Source: Lithodes maja (Eukaryota; Arthropoda; Malacostraca; Decapoda; Lithodidae). From it: a stretch of 64,000 nucleotides of DNA. The translations under genes and the position numbers were made by a program. Each line of letters starts with the position of its first letter. Position 1 is the first letter of the stretch. The stretch covers positions 1-64,000 of the forward strand of contig JBAKBP010001390.1 in the NCBI GenBank assembly GCA_037953745.1, written 5' to 3'. This document shows, piece after piece, positions 44,259 through 54,929 of this stretch. The notes under the pieces were generated by a model. That model was not told the origin of the DNA, searched no databases, and saw only the letters and a program-made list of their open reading frames with translations.

Positions 44259-44310
<52 letters not shown>
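44200..44310. repeat. (A)n and (TA)n microsatellite
   Basis: A run of about 28 A (44203-44231) followed by TA repeats, a short TACCTGTATTA break, then more TA and a GT run. Confidence 0.95.
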
Positions 44311-44316
<6 letters not shown>

Positions 44317-44403
44317 ATTTCTCCTAAAAGACATCATGAAGATAAATTATTCCATAATTGTATTTCATTCATTTCATCTATTTCGTCTATTTCATCTATT
44401 TCG

Positions 44404-44560
44404 CGTCTCTCTCTGGTTGCCATCAAGCTTGAAAATTGTGCTTCAATGCAATCCTAAATCTCACCTCACACCGCTAGAAGGAAATTGGTGTTGCATGAGT
44501 AAGGTTGGAGAGAGATGCAATGGTATCCAATAATGGCTCTGAGTGGAAGAAGAAGAAGGA
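44404..44560 (-). repeat. R1 dispersed repeat (minus)
   Basis: Inverse of 50071-50222 with 'CTCTGGTTGCCATCAAGCTT', 'CAATCCTAAATCTCACCTC' and 'ATCCAATAATGGCTCTGAGT'. The last part also resembles the 70-bp core of the CT minisatellite ('CCACTCAG...TTGGAATCCC...TTGCATCTCTC'). It is bordered by (GA)n. Confidence 0.7.
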
Positions 44561-44711
44561 GAGAGAGAGAGAGTTACACAGATACTCAGATCACACAGAC
44601 CTTACGGTCCCAACTAGGTGGTCCGGCCTTAATACTACTAGACAGGGACAGTTTATAGTGGAAGAATAGGACAGTAAAGTAGAAGGAGAGAGAGAGAGAG
44701 ACAGACAGACA
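44561..44711. repeat. GA-rich tract and LINE 3' relic
   Basis: GA and GACA microsatellites flank 'CACAGACCTTACGGTCCCAA' and 'CTAGGTGGTC', which is the inverse of 'CTGACCACCTCGTTTGGATC' and 'GTAAGGTCTGTGTGG' at about 21773-21799. Probably a common LINE-derived 3' segment. Confidence 0.5.
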
Positions 44712-44999
44712 GACATAATGTTAGTTACTTATGGGGAAACTGTTATCATCCATCGGAAATGATGGTTCGTTTTTCTGGTCCCCCTTCTCTCTCATGTTAA
44801 GCCCCATTAGTTTTCAGACCTTCGGCCCATTAGTTTTGCGATTTTAAGACTTTTCATCCCATTTCTTTGTCAATCTTTAGGCCTTTCTTGCCATTTAGGT
44901 GTAATTTTTTTCCTGGCGAGCGATACCGACCGTCTTATAATATATATGCATAATTATCATCATTAAATAACAAATAAAACAACAAATTATATTATTTAT
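44712..44999. other. No gene recognised
   Basis: Contains repeated 'CCCATTAGTTTT' phrases and 'TTCCTGGCGAGCGATACCGA' (44910-44929), a short T6-like inner-arm relic. Confidence 0.4.
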
Positions 45000-45000
45000 A

Positions 45001-45001
45001 G

Positions 45002-45033
<32 letters not shown>

Positions 45034-45100
45034 TTACTACTACTACTACTACTACTACTACTATTACCGCCACCATTATTAATACTACTACTACTATTAT
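45001..45100. repeat. (CTA)n microsatellite
   Basis: Interrupted ACT/CTA repeats. Confidence 0.95.
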
Positions 45101-45239
45101 AGCGACAGACACAGGCAGTCAGATATATTCATAACATTCTGGACCGCATAATTATATGTGTTCAAACAATGTGTGAGGCGTTGCGAGTTGTATTTGGCAT
45201 ATTATTTCACGCATACGTACCCTGCACATCACACATTTT

Positions 45240-45560
45240 GTTTTGTCTATGTGGATGAGGGAGACAAGGCAAAACTGTCTGTGACGAGTGCCTCTCCCAG
45301 AATTGAAGTAGTGACAGGGCCAAATTCATGAAATGTTCGAGCCAAAATGTTTGGACACACGGAGTTAGAAGTAATTTAAGTCAAGATGAGGGAAACATGG
45401 ATTCAGGGAGAGAGTTCCAGAACTCATCTGTTGAATAGAAGAAAGATTGGGAATATTGTTTCAGTCTTGAGTTGGAGAGTTGCACAGAGTAAGGGTGGGT
45501 ACAAGGCAAAGGAATAATAGTTCTAAAATCCTCCAAGGTATAGCAAAAAGTCAGACCAAA
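45240..45560 (-). pseudogene. NLR-2 3' fragment 1
   Basis: 3'UTR and last codons of NLR-2 on the minus strand ('LKQYSQSFFYSTDEFWNSLP'). Distinct from, and beside, the next copy, which repeats the same region. Confidence 0.85.
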
Positions 45561-46172
45561 GTTTTTTTTTTGTTCTATCTGAATAAGGGAGACAAAAGGC
45601 AGAACTGCCTGCAGCGAGTGCCTCCCCCAGGGTTGAAAGAGTGACAAGGCCAAAATCAAGGGACGGTCGAGCCAATTTGCCTGGACACACGGAGTTTGAA
45701 GCAATTTAAGTCATAGGAGGAGGGAAAGACTGATTCTGGGAGAGAGTTCCACAACTCAGCTGTTGAATAGAAGAAAGTCTGAGAGTAACGTTTCACTCTT
45801 GGGTTGGAGAGTTGCACAGAGTAGGGGTAGGATTGTGTTGCAAGATGGGTGCTACGTACCCTACGTAGAGGAGGAGGTGGTATACACTGGGAGAGCTCTT
45901 AGGAGCACTGATTATTGTAGTAGCGATAGAATAGCGAGAGAGATGCAGAGAGAGAGTTTGCAGAGAGTTGGTGAGTGGGCAGGAATTAATGATACGAAAG
46001 GTCTTCCTTTCTACTTTGTCTAGGAGTGCGGTGTGAGAGGATCCTCCCCACACATGTGAACAATACTCAATACAAGGATGCACTGTGCCCCTGTACAGAG
46101 CAAGAAGCTGTGCAGCGGTAAAGAACCCCTTGAGGCGGTTGAGCACACCCAGCTCCTGGGAGGATGCTTTAA

Positions 46173-47204
46173 CCCTTCCTGCCCGGTTGTCATTTTAAAA
46201 TGACACCACGAAATAAGGGCAGGTGCCCTTTCAGGACTTTTAACCTTGAAAGCCTATTCAGCTTGGTCTGAACGCCGTGCGTCCGACGCATGTAAACAAA
46301 GCCGATCGTTGCGTCACCGCACCTCCGAAAACAAGAAGGAGAAGACTCGTTTGATATTGTTTTTTTTTTGTTTTTTTTTTTTTTTTCTATATTCCATCTT
46401 ACTTCCTCTCGGGCATAGGCTGAGAGCCTTAACATTCACCCCTTTACAATGAACAGTGAAGCCCGTGAGGTCTTGTTCCAGTCTAGGGAGTGAGACATAT
46501 GAAGCACGTAGAGTACAATGAGCACCTGCCATCGTGCCTTCACATGAGGCACGGTGCTCACTCATAGCCCGAAACGACCCCATCTCTGAAGCCACCTCGT
46601 TCCCGTGCTTCATTGTCTCACCCCCTACACTCGGACTCTCACACTTACACACACACAACGCCACCTGTTGAGCAGATAACTCACCAGGCATTGCACCCCT
46701 ATAGCATATTTTGAATATGGGAATATTCATACAGTGTTATTTAATCAGGGAACAATGAGGGTATTTTATTGACGTTTCGGTGGGCTTGTGGTAATGCACT
46801 GATACTAGGTACAGCACAAATTCCATCCCAATAATATCTTCCCATTGATACATCGGGATTTGAACCCGGGACCTTTGGATTACCAGGCCAGTGGCAAGAC
46901 CACTCCACCACACCTCCCCTATGTCTGTATGTCGTTGTTTCAGTAGTGAAAAGAGCGTCGTATTGCTAACATCGCCTGAAAATGCTCTCCACTGAAATCG
47001 TCATCACAACTGAACCAGTTGACTTAGAGATCTCTACTCAATGCCAGTCTACAGATTGGAAACCGCACTACATTTATAGATGCGTCGCAAATTTCTAGCA
47101 GTTAAAATTAACTAAAATACGGTAGCCTAGGCCTAGACGTTTTTCGGCCAGATCGCCCGGGTAGCCCACCCTGTCCTTTGGAGGTACAGCCCGGGCCAGG
47201 AGGG
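46173..47204. mobile_element. T7 TTAA-flanked element (1032 bp)
   Basis: TTAA at 46169-46172 and 47205-47208. Ends CCCTTCCTGCCCGG and CCCTCCTGGCCCGGGC (inverse). It carries an S2-type SINE (46690-46916). The minus-strand ORF of 138 codons (46314-46730) has no recognised family and includes an A/T homopolymer; I do not credit it. Inserted at the TTAA formed where the P2 end meets its TTA duplication. Confidence 0.8.
46690..46916 (-). mobile_element. tRNA-derived SINE in T7
   Basis: On the minus strand: A-box-like 'TGGTGGAGTGGTCTTGCC', B box 'GGGTTCAAATCCCG' (inverse at about 46854-46868), then a body ending 'CGAAACGTCAATAAAATACC'. The 'GAAACGT(TG)TCAATAAA' core also occurs at 44077-44094, so this core is shared by several SINE-like repeats. 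Confidence 0.72.
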
Positions 47205-47718
47205 TTAAGCCTCTGTCACACTATGCCGATTTAAGTGCCGATGCTCCACGACTTAAGGGTCGGCAGCAGGTCTTTGCCTACATCGCCGCGCGACGTGAGT
47301 TGGCGTCTACTCAAGAGAGCCGTCGGGAGAGGTTGTCAGGGCCCTCAGGAAAAGTTCGACATGCACAACTCTCATGAGTTGAGTCGGCGGCTTGTAAATT
47401 GACGGCACGGGGACGGTAGGCTGGCGGCGTCGGGCGTCGTCCGGTATGCGTCATACGTTACAAGGGCGCCAGCCTGTCTGCGTCAGACGCCGCTTATAAG
47501 GTAGGTCGCCTTCAGGCAGCGACCCGGTAATGACCAGGCGCCGTCATAGGGGGAGGGCATACCGTTAGTCCGCGACCTGGCAACGTCGCACGGGACATCG
47601 TTGATAGATGGTTTTGGTGGTGTTTTTCTTTTAACCTTGATGGAGGTCTAGCGAGGAAACTAAAAAATAAATTAATATATAAATAAATAGACCCCAAAAA
47701 TCACCACTGTCCCCTTAA

Positions 47719-47957
47719 TCCGATCCCATCAACGAGTGACCATCTATAAACCATTTCAATAGCGGTGGCGTCTGTTTTGCCATAGTTCTGCTATACTTAG
47801 ACGATTTTATGCAGCTTAAGAAAGGTCTGTGGGAGTTAAGAGAGATCAATGAGAGGAATGGAGGTCTTGTGATTGCTACAGGCCCTTTGTAAGCATAATA
47901 CAATAACCTAATAGTTACCAGACTATAACGAGAAAGACGTCACTGGTACTGAAAGGG
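47719..47957. mobile_element. T4-like MITE inside P2
   Basis: TTAA at 47715-47718 and 47958-47961. Right end 'GTCACTGGTACTGAAAGGG' and interior 'TTAGACGATTTTATGCAGCT' match T4. The left end is diverged. Confidence 0.6.
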
Positions 47958-48091
47958 TTAACTATAGATGGCCTTGTTTTACCAATTACTCAAACAAAAT
48001 AACACTTAATTAAGGGGAAATGGGTGCATTTGTTTGCTCATGTATGGATCTTTTATTATGTTTTTAGTTTCCTTCCTAGATCTCAAGCTTA

Positions 48092-48112
48092 AGTCCCCCC
48101 CCCCCCCCCCCC

Positions 48113-48150
<38 letters not shown>
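48092..48150. repeat. Poly(C) and (CA)n tract
   Basis: About 21 C followed by CA repeats inside P2. Confidence 0.95.
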
Positions 48151-48152
<2 letters not shown>

Positions 48153-48652
48153 TCGCCTCCGACGGACCGGTTTGCCTCGGTCGGAATCAAGTGTGATGGA
48201 GTAGGGGTCCAGTGTGACAGGGTGGCTGGCCATCGCCGCCGTAGTAACTATCAGCGCCGCCCTACCTCTTATAGGCGCCGCTCCTCAGGAGCATTGTCGC
48301 CAACCAGTTTGCGTGCTATGGCGCATGACGCTGCCCCAGCGGCGTCATTTATCTTCCTTAGGTCTTGCATGGTTGCCTCTCGACCCCTTCCAGTTGCCGT
48401 TAGGCGGCATGCCCGTCCATACTGCCAGCCGTGGGCGTCCCGCCCCTCTATCACCCACGATACTCGGCAGTAGTCTCCCCCTTGTATCGCCACTCCTTAA
48501 GTCGTGGAGCGTCGGCACTTAAATCGGCATAGTGTGACAGAGGCTTTAGCAAGACTGGTAATATGTTCCTTCCAAGTCAGAGCAAAAGAAAAAGAGACAC
48601 CAAGAATATTGAGAGAAGATGAAGGACTGATTTTTGTATTATTTGTATTGTT

Positions 48653-49245
48653 GAGTAAAGATGGGACTATGGATGAAGAAGTGCGGGAGACTGTACAACA
48701 GGGGAAGAGGGTTGAAGGAATGATGAAAGCAGTAACAAGAAATAGGGTGGTCAGTATGGAAGTGAAGAAGTCCTTGCATGACAGTGTGGTAATCCCGACA
48801 CTGACTTACGGAAGCGAAGCATGGACGTTGGTTGAGAGACTCAGACCAAGAGTGAGAGCAGTGGAAATTAATTACTTAAGAAGTGCAATGCGGAGTTACA
48901 TGGAGGGATAGACAGACTAATGAGGAAATAAGAAGGAGGTGTGGTGTGGAGGTAGATGTGCTGGAAAGTGTGAAAAGAAACAACTTGAGATGGTTCGGCC
49001 ATATGGAACGTATGGAAAGCGAGAGAATGACTAAGAGGGTGTACGAGAGCGAGCTGGAGGGACAGAGAGGGAGGGTAGACCGAAAGAGAGGTGGAAGGAT
49101 GGAAGTGAGGAACTATAATTATGAACGAAGGCGGTGCTGGTTGGGGGAGGGACATCGACTGACTGGGGACAGAGGTGCATGGGGGCGGTTTGTTCGTGGC
49201 CACTCCTTCGGGGATCACTGTGTCGGGCAATAGATAGATAGATAG
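48653..49245 (+). pseudogene. NLR-3 (RTE) fragment, 3' end, inserted in NLR-2
   Basis: Begins mid-ORF at 'LSKDGTMDEEVRETVQQGKR' and continues 'MEVKKSLHDSVVIPTLTYGS', 'RNNLRWFGHMERMESERMT' to 'GDHCVGQ', with a frameshift near 48890, then an (ATAG)n tail. A standard 5'-truncated RTE insertion. Confidence 0.93.
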
Positions 49246-49275
49246 AAGAATAAGGGATAGTCCTCTGGGAGTGAG

Positions 49276-49932
49276 TCATTACCATAAGTCACCACCATAA
49301 GTCACTACCATAAGTCACCACCATAAGTCACTACCATAAGTCACTACCATAAGTCACCACCATAAGTCACCACCACAAGTCACTACCATAAGTCATCACC
49401 ATAAGTCACTACCATAAGTCACCACCATAAGTCACCACCATAAGTCACTACCATAAGTCACCACCATAAGTCACTACCATAGGTCACTACCATAAGTCAC
49501 CACCATAAATCACCACCATAAGTCACTACCATAAGTCACTACCATAGGTCACTACCATAGGTCACTACTATAAGTCACCACCATAAGTCACTACCATAAG
49601 TCACTACCATAAGTCACTACCATAAGTCACTACCATAAGTCACCACCATAAGTTACTACCATAAGTCACCACCATAAGTCACTACCATAGGTCACTACCA
49701 TAAGTCACCACCATAAATCACCACCATAAGTCACTACCATAAGTCACTACCATAGGTCACTACTATAAGTCACCACCATAAGTCACTACCATAAGTCACT
49801 ACCATAAGTCACTACCATAGGTCACTACCATAAGTCACTACCATAAGTCACTACCATAAGTCACCACCATAAGTCACTACCATAGGTCACTACTATAAGT
49901 CACCACCATAAGTCACTACCATAAGTCACTAG
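49276..49932. repeat. 13-bp minisatellite, about 50 units
   Basis: Units CATAAGTCACCAC / CATAAGTCACTAC / CATAGGTCACTAC in mixed order. A longer-period arrangement is visible: a block around 49480-49580 is repeated near 49690-49780. Confidence 0.96.
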
Positions 49933-50011
49933 GCTACCATTTGTTCAACCCACACACTTTACGGCAAGACTTGTATTTGTTCTTCCTTTATGTTTACGGT
50001 AATATATAATG

Positions 50012-50012
50012 T

Positions 50013-50074
<62 letters not shown>

Positions 50075-50222
50075 TCTTCTTCCACTCAGAGCCATTATTG
50101 GATCCCATTGCATCTCTCTCCAGCCTCACTCACGCAACAGCAATTTCCTTGCAGCGGTGCGAGGTGAGATTTAGGATTGCATTGAAACAGAATTTTCAAG
50201 GCTTGATGGCAACCAGAGATGG
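50012..50222 (+). repeat. (CT)n and R1 dispersed repeat
   Basis: About 60 bp of CT, then 'CCACTCAGAGCCATTATTGG', 'TTGCATCTCTCTCCAGCCTC' and 'GATGGCAACCAGAGATGG'. The first part matches the core of the CT minisatellite in altered form, linking R1 to that array. Confidence 0.75.
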
Positions 50223-50339
50223 TTTTGAGATGCTTTTCAATACAGAAATTGAACCACTTTTCTTCTTGATGTCTTCAAGGAGAAATAAATGTATGTTATT
50301 AATCTCTTTTGTGCCCCATAAATTGTTATTTCCAATAGC

Positions 50340-50530
50340 AGGTGGAAGGACAGAGAGGGAGAGGTAAACCGAAATATAGGTGGAAGGATGGAGTGAAGAA
50401 GTATATGGATGAAGGCGGTGCTGGTTGGAAGGATGGGCGTCAACTGACTGGGGACAGAGGTGCATGGGGGTGTTTCGTTTGTGGCTACCCCTTCGGGGAT
50501 CACGGAGTCAGGCAATAGATAGACAGATAG
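50340..50530 (+). pseudogene. NLR-3 (RTE) 3' fragment
   Basis: Last ~55 codons of the RTE ORF ('GGRTERER' region to 'FGDHGVRQ') followed by (ATAG)n. 5'-truncated. Confidence 0.88.
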
Positions 50531-50625
50531 ATAAGGATTACACTATGCATATGCATAGTGCATTTGCGTCCAGTACAAGATATGATTGAAATCCAGTATT
50601 CAATATATTTATATTAATCGTGGTC

Positions 50626-50807
50626 ATGTACTGTCCTTTTTAATTTATTATGGCTCCTACTAGTTTATAAAGGGCCTCCAGCAATCAACAGACTTGGAAC
50701 TATCTCACTTGACCCTTTTTACTGCCACAGATACTTTTTAAACTGCACAAAAATCGTCAAAAAACAGGTAGAATTAAATTAATAAGACGTCGCCGGTACA
50801 GAAGGAG
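50626..50807. mobile_element. T4 MITE, left end eroded
   Basis: Right end 'GACGTCGCCGGTACAGAAGG' and the interior 'CTCCAGCAATCAACAGACTT' / 'GGAACTATCTCACTTGACCC' match the copy at 59765. Confidence 0.72.
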
Positions 50808-50811
50808 TCTT

Positions 50812-50905
50812 GGTGTCTTGGTGATATTATAAGGGTTAGTGTTTAAGACCAGCATGTGGTGTCCCAAGTTCGAATCCCTTAGCCATTCATATTGTTTCAT
50901 CAGTA
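50812..50905 (+). mobile_element. S2 tRNA-derived SINE, diverged
   Basis: B box 'AAGTTCGAATCCC' (50866-50878) preceded by a degenerate A box. Directly follows the T4 copy. Confidence 0.6.
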
Positions 50906-51054
50906 CACGTACTTTCAACACTTGTGAGATTCAAAATGTTGTTGAACATTTAGACAGCCTAGCTTAAATTATTGTTTATCTTAACAATGGGAACTTAAAA
51001 ACCTTAAGATATTCCGAATCACTTTCATCATACGAACAAGTACGTGTTATTTTA

Positions 51055-51403
51055 TCTATATCTATTGCCAGACGCCGTGATCCCAAAAGGGGTAGCCACG
51101 AATGAAACGCCTCGTGCACCTCTGTCCCCAGTCAGTCGACGCCCCTCCTCCCAACCAGCACCGCCTTTATTCATATCTTTCTTCACTCCATTCTTCCACC
51201 TCTCTCTCGGTGTACCTCACTGTCCTTCCACCTCGCTCTCATACACCCTCTAAGTTATTCTCTCGCTTCCCATATGTTCCATATGGCCAAACCATCTCAA
51301 GGTGTTCCTTTTCACACTTTCCAGCACATCTACCTCCACACCACACCTCCCTCTTACTTCCTCATTCGTCTATCTATCCCTCCATGTAACTCCGCACGCA
51401 CTT
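51055..51403 (-). pseudogene. NLR-3 (RTE) 3' fragment
   Basis: Minus-strand last ~110 codons of the RTE ORF plus a short (TAGA) tail, diverged from the intact copy. Its truncated 5' end abuts the NLR-4 tail repeats. Confidence 0.9.
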
Positions 51404-51760
51404 AAGAACATAAGAACATAAGAACATAAGAAAATGGGAGTCTGCAGAAAGCCGATTGGCCTAAGCAAGGCAGATCCCTGTCCCACACAACCCCAAATCA
51501 ATTACAAAGCCCAATTATAGGCTCAACACTCTAATACCCTGAGGATCATCTTACCAAAATGGTTAGAGATTAACGCAGGATTATGGGGGTCTGCAGAGCG
51601 CTGATTGGCCCAACCCGGCTGATCCCCCTTCACACCCAACCCTTCTCGTCCATATGCTTATCCAATTTTATCTTAAAGCTCCCTACAGTTTTAGATCCCA
51701 CTATAGCACTTGGTAGTCCATTCCACCCATCTACAACTCTGTTACCAAACCAATATTTCT
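51404..51760 (-). pseudogene. NLR-4 3' end, minus strand
   Basis: Four tail units ('AAGAACAT' on +), then the inverse of the NLR-4 3'UTR and last codons ('LETIGSFKIKLDKHM' equivalent region), ending at 'CCAAACCAATATTTC' where NLR-3 begins. Confidence 0.88.
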
Positions 51761-54700
51761 ATCTATCTATCTATCTATTGCCTGACGCCGTGATCCCCGA
51801 AGGGGTGGCCACGAACGAACCGCCCCCATGCACCTCTGTCCCCAGTCAGTCGACGCCCCTCCCCCCAACCAGCACCGCCTTCATTCATGTAGTTCCTCAC
51901 TCCATCCTTCCACCTCATATTCGGTCTACCTCTCCCCCTCTGTCCCTCCACCTCGCTCTCGTACACCCTCTTAGTCATTCTCTCGCTTTCCATACGTTCC
52001 ATATGGCCGAACCATCTCAAGTTGTTCCTTTTCACACTTTCCAGCACATCTACCTCCACACCACACCTCCTTCTTACTTCCTCATTAGTCTGTCTATCCC
52101 TCCATGTAATTCCGCACGCACTCCTTAAGTAATTCATTTCCACTGCTCTCACTCTTGGTCTGAGTCTCTCAACCAACGTCCATGCTTCGCTTCCGTAAGT
52201 CAGTGTCGGGATTACCACACTGTCATGCAAGGACTTCTTCACTTCCATACTGACCACCCTATTTCTTGTTACTGCTTTTAGCGTTCCTACAACCCTCTTC
52301 CCCTGTTGTACCCTCTCCCGCACCTCTTCATCCATAGTCCCATCTTTACTCAACACACTGCCCAGATACTTAAAAGAGTTGACGATCTCCATAGCCTGAC
52401 CATTCAGCTTCACCTCACACTCTGTGACTTCACCCCTTTCGAAGACCATAACCTTGCTCTTCCCCGTATTTACCTTCAAATTCCGTTTTTCGCACACTGT
52501 TCCAAACTCATTTACCAGACCCTGCAACTCCCATTCATTATCACTCATCAGAACTGTATCATCCGCAAACAGCAGTATAGGTAGCTTCCACTCAATTCCC
52601 TCCCTTTTCAGCGATACACCAACATCCACTGCTCTTGATAGTATTTCTTTCATAACTCCATCCATATATACAGTAAACAACCACGGGGACATCACACACC
52701 CCTGTTTCAAACCAACATTCAGGTCAAAGAACTCGCTCTGCTCATTCTCCACACGTACTGCCGCCTTTGCACCCTCATACATGCTCTTCACTGCTTTCAG
52801 CAACTTGCCCTCTACTCCGTATATTCTAAGTACTTTCCACAAACCTTCTCTATCCACTCTGTCATATGCCTTCTCCAAGTCCATAAAGGCAACATACACC
52901 TTTTGTTTCTTCTCCAGATACTTCTCCACAACACAATTCAGGGTAAAAATCTGATCTACACATCCTCTTCCCTTCCTAAAGCCTCCCTGCTCGTCGCCTA
53001 TCCATTTCTCCGTTCTCATTCTCACTCTCTCAATCACTACCCTACTGTATACCTTCCCTACTACGCTTAGAAGACATATTCCTCGGTGGTTACCACACAC
53101 TCCTCTTTCCCCTTTGCCCTTATATAGGGGGACTATTATGCCAGTCTTCCAGTCATCGGGTGCACTCCCCTTCTCCCATGCTAGTTTGCACATTTTCCAT
53201 ACCCATTCTATCACTATCTCACCACCATACCTCAACATTTCCCCACACACTCCATCTGTTCCTGGTGCTTTCCCCAACTTCACTCTTTTCATGGCTTCCC
53301 ACACTTCTGACCTCCTGATCCCCACCTCCTCCTCCACTACTTCTCTTCTTCTCCCTCCCATACCATATCCAGCTATGTTTGCTGGCTCTTCATTCCTTTC
53401 ATTTAGCAACTCACTGAAGTACTCCCTCCATCTTTCGACTCTCTCTTGCTTCTCGGCTAGCATTCTCCCATTCTTATCTTTCACACCCTTACTGTTTCCC
53501 TTGCTACCTTCCCTAACTTTCTTGACTTCTTTCCAGAACAGTTTCTTACTCTCCCTCCATTTTACACTCAGATTCCTTCCAAATTCCTCATCTACTCTTC
53601 TCTTACTTTCCTTCACTACTCTCTTCACCACCCTCTTACTCTCCACGTACCTCGCTCGTTTCTGTCTCTCGGAATCTTCATTCCCTCTACTACCCAACCA
53701 CTCTCTATATGCTTTCTTCTTTTCTTCCACAGCTATTCTTACCTCTTCTGTCCACCATGCTGTACCTTTCACTCCCCTCCCTCTTCTCCTCACTCCACAC
53801 ACCTCCTCACATGCTGCACAGATCTCATCCTTAAACACCTTGCTCATCTCCTCCACTTCCTCCATAACTTCCAGGTCGAACCCACCTAGTCGTCTTTCCA
53901 CTGCTCTCCTGTACTCCTCCCTGACTTCCTCCTCCTGCAACCTCTCCACCCTCCTCACCATTCCACCCTCCTCTTGCCTCCCTCCCGCTCTCCTCACCCA
54001 CTTCTTTTGTATCCTAACCTTAGCTACCACTACATAATGATCAGACAGACCCCCTCCAATACCCCTATACACCCTAGCATCCATCACAGATTTCTTCATT
54101 CGTTCATCCACACATACATAATCAATCAATGACTTTCGTTCCACCACTGTCTTATCCTTCATCGTCAACATCCGTTTCCACGTGTACTTGTGGATCATTC
54201 TGTGTCGGAAGAAGGTGTTGGCTATCCACAGCCTCCTCCCCACACATACGTCCACAAGTGCACTACCATTCCCATTCACCTCTGATGGTACCCCCCACCC
54301 TCCCACCACTCCCTCAACTTTCCTATCACCCACCTTACCATTCATATCCCCAATCAGAAATATTCTTTCGTTCTTGTCAAACTTCTCCAGGCACGCCTCC
54401 ACATTCATCCAGAACTCCTCTTTCTTTCTTTCAAGTATATCCTCTGTCGGGGCATACACGCATACAATCACCCACGTTTGTATTCCTACTTTCATTCTCA
54501 CCCACACAATCCTTGAACCCACAGACCCATACTCTCTTACACATTCCTTCCATTTGCTACTTACAAACAAACATGCACCTTCTCTCGCTGTTCCTTCACT
54601 CACTCCAGCACACACACCCATTCCACATTCCCATTCTCTCACATCTGAACCTTTCCATTTGGTCTCTGTCATTCCACATACATCCAGCCTGGCATTCACT

Positions 54701-54929
54701 AACACTTCCAGAACCTCTCTCTCTTTTGTGCCATCATTCATGCCACTAACATTCCACGTAGCCATTCTTAGAATGTCCGAAGGCATGTCCTTAGTCGGTC
54801 GTGGTCCATCAACGTTGGTTCCGTCCGCATCCGAGGCTGTTCGTTCGTTTTTTTTTGCTTAGATATTTTTTCCGGGTGGGGGTCGCAAGCCCACCGACCC
54901 AACCTCTTTAGTCGCCTCTTACGACACGC

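Larger units (their letters stand above)
47208..48545. mobile_element. P2 inverted-repeat element (1.34 kb)
   Basis: Ends 'AGCCTCTGTCACACTATGCC' and its inverse at 48526-48545, with about 55 bp of nearly identical TIR ('GATTTAAGTGCCGA', 'GCTCCACGACTTAAGG'). It is flanked by TTA (46169-46171 before T7 insertion; 48546-48548), and the NLR-2 target reads through as 'GATGCTTTAGCAAG'. It is GC-rich at both ends with a middle that includes a T4-like element and poly(C)/(CA)n. No transposase. A 3-bp TTA duplication suggests PIF/Harbinger. Confidence 0.8.
45561..49277 (-). pseudogene. NLR-2 copy, minus strand, with nested insertions
   Basis: The 3' end (T-run 45563-45571 = poly(A)) and the C-terminal frame 'LFALYRGTVHPCIEYCSHVW' style ORF (45793-46146) run to 'GGATGCTTTA' at 46171. 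The LINE resumes at 48546 with 'TTAGCAAGACTGG', 'CCTTCCAAGTCAGAGCAAAA' and 'GAGACACCAAGAATATTGAG', breaks again at about 48650 for an RTE fragment, and resumes at about 49246 ('AAGAATAAGGGATAGTCC') until the 13-bp minisatellite. The uninterrupted sequence of the same region is at about 4060-4220 in the first copy. Confidence 0.88.

Noticed and set aside
46314..46730. 138-codon minus-strand ORF in T7 as a transposase
   Set aside because: No DDD/E-type motif, contains a Lys/Asn run from a homopolymer, and is far too short for a piggyBac transposase.
50534..50560. Perfect 18-bp palindrome ACTATGCATATGCATAGT as a regulatory site
   Set aside because: Isolated, AT-rich and not associated with a gene or repeated elsewhere in the window.
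52306..54862. Plus-strand Ser/Thr/Pro-rich ORFs opposite the RTE element (up to 307 codons)
   Set aside because: Antisense to a strongly supported ORF; low-complexity composition reflects purine-rich coding on the other strand.
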